From Bacillota bacterium (lineage in GTDB: Bacteria; Bacillota; Clostridia; Peptostreptococcales; Anaerovoracaceae), in NCBI GenBank assembly GCA_022793975.1, contig JAAWDW010000150.1, forward strand, positions 1-10,649: a stretch of 10,649 bases of DNA. The letters run 5' to 3'. Position 1 is the first letter of the stretch; every line of letters starts with the position of its first letter. Below, piece after piece: positions 7,827 to 10,649 of the stretch. The notes under the pieces were generated by a model. It did not search any database. It had not been told where the DNA came from and saw only the letters and a program-made list of their open reading frames with translations. The position numbers and the translations under genes were made by a program.

Positions 7827-9029
7827 TTATAAATTTGGCTCAAGCGGATGCACCGACACATGAAGATTTGCCGGTGAATGAGGATATTGACGCGAAAAGT
7901 TTTTAACAATACGGTCGCAGATTATACAGCTGTTTTCGTAATTAGCCTGTGGAAGCAGACAGACAAACTGTGAGACACTGCATCTTGCAACGATATCACC
8001 ACGTCTCAAATTGCCGCAGATAAGCATTTGCAGATTATCTATTACACGATCAAGGCTGCGTCTCGGTAGTTCGGTATTATTTTCGCCCGTAATCGATATG
8101 AGCGCAAAATGAACAGCATAACCATTTCTGGCAACAGAACGAGCAAGGGAATGATATATATGTTTGAACACATCATAATCGCAAAGCAGCGCTCCGTTTA
8201 TACCGCTGTCTTCTTCTCTCAGCTGTTCCAGGAGTATTCCGGATGAAACTTGATGTTCATTGATAGTATGAATAGCTTCCCGATAAAGAGTAAGACACTT
8301 ATCGGAAGGCATAATACCGAAAGTCGAAAGTAAAAGCTGACTCATATCTTCGTAAACTCTAACAGCGGCTTGTTTATTATCAAGATGAATAAGCGCATTC
8401 ATAAGATGAGCATACAAAGTGTCTTCATAAGGTTCGTGCGTAAGCGCTTGATTGCATAAGCCGGCGGCTTCCTGCCAGCGTTCTTTTTTTTCAAGAAGCG
8501 AAAGGGTTTCCATTACAGTTTTTATGTATAGATTATGATAATAGGCAGCAATAGGAATCACCCAGATTTCGGAAGACATTTTTGATAAAAAATCGCCACG
8601 GTATAAAGCGGTCGCCTTAATATAGTTATCAAGCTTTTCTTCTTCGGTTGTTGCTGCTGCACCGGCCCTACATAATTTATCAAATTCATCAATATCAAGT
8701 GTAATTGGGAGAGAATTGTTCCAGGTATATGTACCGTCACTGCTGATAATAAATTGGTGTCCTATATCATCTCCTAATTTGTTTAAACAAGCTCTTGCGC
8801 GATGAAACATAGTTTTAAGTGCACTTTTGGGATTTGAACTGCTTTCATCATCTCCCCACAGAAGATTAATGAATTTATCTGTAGAACTGGGATTACTGCG
8901 ATTGTATATCATATAAGCTAAAAGAAGCCATACTTTGCGGGAACGATTGCCTCCGTCGCTGATTTCCGAAGATCCGCAGCGAATGGAGAATTCCCCAAGC
9001 ATTTGTATTTGCAGCGATAAAGAATTCAT
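7827..9029 (-). CDS. SARP-like BTAD transcriptional regulator with C-terminal degenerate GGDEF domain
   Basis: A 400-residue regulator. Residues 5-105 form an OmpR-type winged-helix DNA-binding domain (RKVWLLLAYM, then LLWGDDESSSNPKSALKTMFHRAR). Residues 112-255 are a bacterial transcriptional activator domain (BTAD), a TPR-like fold found in SARP/AfsR regulators, with LDIDEFDKLC, ALYRGDFL and EPYEDTLYAHLMNAL. Residues 278-395 resemble a GGDEF domain: the active-site motif is replaced by SVSQF (351-355), so it should not make c-di-GMP. R342, D345 and R373 align without gaps to the inhibitory-site residues R359, D362 and R390 of PleD, so c-di-GMP sensing is plausible. I prefer the ATG at 9029, with GAGAGG on the minus strand about 8 nt upstream, over an in-frame TTG at 9035 that is too close to it. 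The gene diverges from the 138-residue protein and probably regulates that side; this is inference. Confidence 0.87.
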   Translation of the reverse strand: MNSLSLQIQMLGEFSIRCGSSEISDGGNRSRKVWLLLAYMIYNRSNPSSTDKFINLLWGDDESSSNPKSALKTMFHRARACLNKLGDDIGHQFIISSDGTYTWNNSLPITLDIDEFDKLCRAGAAATTEEEKLDNYIKATALYRGDFLSKMSSEIWVIPIAAYYHNLYIKTVMETLSLLEKKERWQEAAGLCNQALTHEPYEDTLYAHLMNALIHLDNKQAAVRVYEDMSQLLLSTFGIMPSDKCLTLYREAIHTINEHQVSSGILLEQLREEDSGINGALLCDYDVFKHIYHSLARSVARNGYAVHFALISITGENNTELPRRSLDRVIDNLQMLICGNLRRGDIVARCSVSQFVCLLPQANYENSCIICDRIVKNFSRQYPHSPANLHVSVHPLEPNL

Positions 9030-9114
9030 AATCAATGCCTCTCAACTCACACATAAAACCTTTAAAAATTTTAAAAATTCATATAAAAAGTATAGATATG
9101 AACCTATTTATATA

Positions 9115-9143
9115 AGTATACCACATTTAAATACATTACACAA
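9115..9143 (-). promoter_or_regulatory. Predicted promoter of the BTAD regulator
   Basis: On the minus strand, TTGTGT (plus 9138-9143) is separated by 17 nt from TATACT (plus 9115-9120), which is preceded by TGG to make an extended -10. The start would lie near 9108, giving a leader of roughly 80 nt that is very AT-rich. The -35 region contains TGTAATG, a loose match to the TGTAACC repeats of the opposite promoter, so autoregulation is possible but weakly supported. Confidence 0.55.
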
Positions 9144-9227
9144 TATATTAAAGAATCTAATTATAAGGGTGAAAGAACTTTTAATAATTAAAAAAATTTT
9201 TTGATTGTTGAAAGAAAAAATGGCAAA

Positions 9228-9246
9228 TGTAACCGATAGTGTAACC
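9228..9246 (+). promoter_or_regulatory. TGTAACC direct repeats, candidate operator for the BTAD regulator
   Basis: Two exact copies of TGTAACC lie at 9228-9234 and 9240-9246, 12 bp start to start and so on nearly the same face of the helix. The second copy overlaps the expected -35 position of the adjacent promoter. SARP-family regulators are known to bind heptameric direct repeats at about one helical turn over the -35 region of promoters they activate, and a gene for such a regulator starts about 200 bp away. The link is inferred from arrangement, not shown. Confidence 0.55.
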
Positions 9247-9262
9247 AATGTTTGCTACAATA

Positions 9263-9271
9263 TGTTATAAT
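9263..9271 (+). promoter_or_regulatory. Extended -10 promoter of the 138-residue protein gene
   Basis: TGTTATAAT is a perfect extended -10 element. The hexamer 17 nt upstream (AACCAA, 9243-9248) is a very poor -35, which fits a promoter dependent on an activator bound at the direct repeats. Transcription would start near 9278, immediately before the AAAGGAGG at 9279-9286. Confidence 0.65.
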
Positions 9272-9295
9272 TACTATGAAAGGAGGTTGTTCCGG

Positions 9296-9712
9296 GTGCA
9301 GGAAATATCCAGAGGAAACGAATACCGAACTACACTTGTATGCGTGGATTCTTATGAAAACGGTGTACCGGTAGGACGGTTTTATAATCCCGGCTGCAGC
9401 GAAGGCAAGACATTTCTCAGTTTGACGCAGTTTCTTGTGAAAATGGAAGATTTGCTTGATAGTATGCAGTTCCCGCAATCCTTTACGGCAGTGCGGACGT
9501 TCGGCGCTTCTATGAGCAGTACTTCGGTATCACCTGATGATGACAGGATGCGTGAAGGCGATTTGGCAACGTTTACGATAAGAATACTTTTTCGTCAGAA
9601 TGCGAGCTGGCAGGGATCCGTTGCCTGGCTAGAGGGAAAGATGGAAGAAAGTTTTCGCAGTGTATTGGAACTTATCCTGCTTATGGACAGCGCAATGCGG
9701 GAGACAGAATGA
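9296..9712 (+). CDS. Conserved-looking small protein of unknown function
   Basis: A 138-residue soluble protein with no signal peptide, membrane helix or known catalytic motif that I can see. The N-terminal half looks beta-rich (YRTTLVCVDSY, then VGRFYNPG), a helix follows (SLTQFLVKMEDLLDSM, 42-57), and the C-terminal part has RQNASWQGSVAWLEGK (100-115) and FRSVLELILLMDSA (120-133). From memory these C-terminal motifs recur in uncharacterised proteins of Clostridia, sometimes beside surface-protein genes; this needs a search. I chose the GTG at 9296 because AAAGGAGG ends 9 nt before it. The in-frame ATG at 9248 lies upstream of the predicted promoter and has no ribosome binding site. No terminator follows, so transcription may continue into the riboswitch and the secreted-protein gene. 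I assign no function. Confidence 0.8.
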   Translation: MQEISRGNEYRTTLVCVDSYENGVPVGRFYNPGCSEGKTFLSLTQFLVKMEDLLDSMQFPQSFTAVRTFGASMSSTSVSPDDDRMREGDLATFTIRILFRQNASWQGSVAWLEGKMEESFRSVLELILLMDSAMRETE

Positions 9713-9740
9713 TCTTCTGCTGATAGTAAACATATTAGAA

Positions 9741-9805
9741 GCAAGAGCGTAAGCTTTTGCAGGTATGCCGCAAGGCAGACAATTTATTGATCGCGCGCTT
9801 GCGCG
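9741..9805 (+). other. Three consecutive tetraloop hairpins in the intergenic region
   Basis: Three short hairpins lie between the 138-residue protein gene and the riboswitch. The first is GCAAGAGC/GCTTTTGC with a GTAA loop (9741-9760, one G-T pair). The second is TGCC/GGCA with a GCAA loop (9766-9777). The third is CGCGC/GCGCG with a GCTT loop (9792-9805). None is followed by a T-run, so they are not ordinary terminators. They may stabilise or process the transcript, or help fold the leader. The rest of 9713-9820 has no gene that I can support. Confidence 0.5.
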
Positions 9806-9820
9806 GTAGGAATAATGAAA

Positions 9821-9894
9821 TGGCAAACTTCTTGAAAGAGGGGGACGCAAAGCAAGAGGGCTAAGGTGGAAACGCTATGCCGGCTCGGCTGCCA
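9821..9894 (+). ncRNA. Cyclic-di-GMP-I (GEMM-I) riboswitch aptamer
   Basis: The conserved blocks of the class I c-di-GMP aptamer appear in order and at the right spacing: GGCAAAC (9822-9828), a GAAA tetraloop (9834-9837), GGACGCAAAGC (9843-9853), GGGCTAAGG (9858-9866), then a second stem ending in CTATGCCGGCTCGGCTGCCA (9875-9894). P1 forms between TGGCA (9821-9825) and TGCCA (9890-9894). The tetraloop faces the region expected for its receptor, as in the Vibrio Vc2 RNA. The aptamer lies 54 nt before the start codon of a secreted-protein gene, the type of target typical for this class. Confidence 0.93.
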
Positions 9895-9897
9895 AGA

Positions 9898-9947
9898 TTT
9901 CTGCACTCCAAGCTATTTTATAAAGTAATAAAGAAGGAGAACAGAAA
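9898..9947 (+). promoter_or_regulatory. Predicted expression platform: hairpin hiding the ribosome binding site
   Basis: TTTCTG (9898-9903) can pair with CAGAAA (9942-9947), and CTCC (9906-9909) with GGAG (9936-9939): ten base pairs around a 2x2 internal loop. GGAG is the core of the Shine-Dalgarno sequence (AAGGAG, 9934-9939), 9 nt before the ATG at 9949. P1 of the aptamer can be extended by GAAA (9817-9820) with TTTC (9898-9901) across a 3-nt bulge, which would compete for four of these pairs. This predicts translational control, switched on when ligand stabilises P1. No terminator-type platform is visible. Confidence 0.55.
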
Positions 9948-9948
9948 A

Positions 9949-10649
9949 ATGGCAAAAAGAATGAAAAAACTTCTTTCGCTCGTTCTTGTTCTGAGTATGC
10001 TTCTCAGTATGGGCAGCGCTGCTGTGTTTGCCGATACGGAAGAAGAAAATAGCGGTACAGATTTGTCCGTTATTGAAGTTCAGAATCAGAATGAAGACGA
10101 AACGCTCACTGAGGGGGGGTCTATCCCGAAGATTGAGGCGGAAAATGAAAATTCCGATTCAACCGAAGCTGCGGCCGCACCTGAGGTTGAATCGGAAGAA
10201 GCCGAAGAGATTGTTGATGCAGAAAAACTTGCAATAATGAGTCTCGAAGACGGAGCACCTGACTATAAGGTACAGGTAAAGGTATCATCGACACTTGATA
10301 ACGGTGATGTAACAACAGTAACCGGAACAGTTTATGATGATTACAGTGCTACACTTGTGCTTCCTGATGCGAGAGTAAATGCAGGAAACGTAACAGTATC
10401 TGTAAGTATGAAAGACATCGCATCTATGGGAATCAAGGGCGAAAAAACGCATGAAGCGACTCTTTCGACAGGAGCAACAAGCGGGTCAAGCACAGCTCTT
10501 CGTTCGGCGCTGGGAAATCTCTATGATTTTGAGAATGCAACAGTAAATGCGGTAATCAAGTCGGGAGACGAGGCGGCAGCAGTCGTATATGAATTTACAG
10601 GTGCGGCAGATGAAAACGGAACTGTTATTACGGCGACGACAGATACAGC
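9949..10649 (+). CDS. Secreted surface-type protein, N-terminal part (runs off the right edge)
   Basis: Open reading frame from the ATG at 9949 to the window end, 233 complete codons. It starts with a classic signal peptide: a basic MAKRMKK, a hydrophobic core LLSLVLVLSMLLSMG and a likely cleavage after VFA at residue 28. Residues 29-92 are acidic low-complexity sequence rich in E, D, N and S (for example EVESEEAEEIVDAE). From about 100 on the sequence is rich in T, V, S, G and A with beta-strand character (YKVQVKVSSTLDNGDVTTV), as in adhesins and other surface proteins. No cell-wall sorting signal can be judged because the C-terminus is missing. The c-di-GMP-I riboswitch directly upstream suggests control linked to biofilm or motility lifestyle. 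I do not assign a specific family. Confidence 0.85.
   Translation, partial: MAKRMKKLLSLVLVLSMLLSMGSAAVFADTEEENSGTDLSVIEVQNQNEDETLTEGGSIPKIEAENENSDSTEAAAAPEVESEEAEEIVDAEKLAIMSLEDGAPDYKVQVKVSSTLDNGDVTTVTGTVYDDYSATLVLPDARVNAGNVTVSVSMKDIASMGIKGEKTHEATLSTGATSGSSTALRSALGNLYDFENATVNAVIKSGDEAAAVVYEFTGAADENGTVITATTDT
10113..10119 (+). repeat. G7 homopolymer tract in the secreted-protein gene
   Basis: Seven consecutive G lie inside codons 55-57 (GAG GGG GGG) of the secreted-protein gene, in the acidic low-complexity region. Loss of one G would shift translation into a frame that stops at 10237, about 40 codons later. Such tracts can act as slippage-prone on/off switches, but a single 7-base run is also compatible with chance. 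Confidence 0.5.

Noticed and set aside
9030..9035. TTG start two codons upstream for the BTAD regulator
   Set aside because: Only about 3 nt from the GAGAGG ribosome binding site, too close; the ATG at 9029 has normal spacing.
8935..9204. Rightward open frame of 89 codons antisense to the start of the BTAD gene
   Set aside because: No ribosome binding site, low-complexity lysine/isoleucine-rich product caused by AT-rich DNA, and it overlaps a well-supported gene.
9248..9295. Upstream in-frame ATG for the 138-residue protein
   Set aside because: It lies upstream of the extended -10 element and the predicted transcription start, and lacks a ribosome binding site; the GTG at 9296 has a strong one.
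9765..9809. Possible 14-codon leader peptide (ATG at 9765, stop at 9807)
   Set aside because: No usable ribosome binding site at the right spacing, and the sequence is better explained by the two hairpins it overlaps.
9787..9816. Promoter-like TTGATC, 18 nt, AATAAT just before the riboswitch
   Set aside because: A start would fall at about 9823, inside P1 of the aptamer, which would destroy the riboswitch; the spacer is also filled by a GC-rich hairpin.
1..10649. CRISPR arrays, tRNA or rRNA genes, insertion sequences, attachment sites
   Set aside because: No regularly spaced repeats, RNA gene signatures, transposase motifs or terminal inverted repeats were seen on either strand.

Overview
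The window comes from a low-to-moderate GC Gram-positive anaerobe, most likely a member of the Clostridia (Bacillota). The evidence is gene order (rpsF diverging from yybS-gdpP-rplI-dnaB, followed by a DnaD/helicase-loader gene), frequent ATA and AGA codons, strong AGGAGG-type ribosome binding sites, extended -10 promoters and a c-di-GMP-I riboswitch. I cannot name the genus.

Positions 1-267 hold the start of rpsF (ribosomal protein S6) running left, its structured leader and promoter, and a divergent promoter for the rightward operon. Positions 268-7763 are a tightly packed rightward housekeeping operon. It encodes a YybS-like membrane protein, a GdpP-type c-di-AMP phosphodiesterase that lacks the usual N-terminal membrane helices, ribosomal protein L9, replicative helicase DnaB, a DnaD-domain protein fused to the N-terminal domain of a DnaC/DnaI helicase loader but without its AAA+ ATPase, and a membrane-anchored LysM-G5-M23 peptidase. 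An intrinsic terminator at 7775-7807 separates this operon from the next, convergent gene.

Positions 7827-10649 form an accessory-looking module centred on c-di-GMP. A leftward BTAD (SARP-like) regulator carries a C-terminal degenerate GGDEF domain: its active-site motif is lost, but the residues matching the c-di-GMP inhibitory site are kept. Diverging from it is a 138-residue protein of unknown function, whose promoter has an extended -10, no recognisable -35, and two exact TGTAACC direct repeats 12 bp apart. Next comes a 236-nt non-coding stretch with three tetraloop hairpins, a clear c-di-GMP-I riboswitch aptamer, and a predicted hairpin that would hide the ribosome binding site of the following gene. 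That gene, cut by the window end, encodes a secreted protein with a signal peptide, an acidic low-complexity region and a G7 tract.

The most interesting reading is that the secreted protein may be controlled by c-di-GMP at two levels: transcription through the BTAD-GGDEF-like regulator and translation through the riboswitch. The riboswitch and protein domains are read directly from sequence; the wiring between them is inference.
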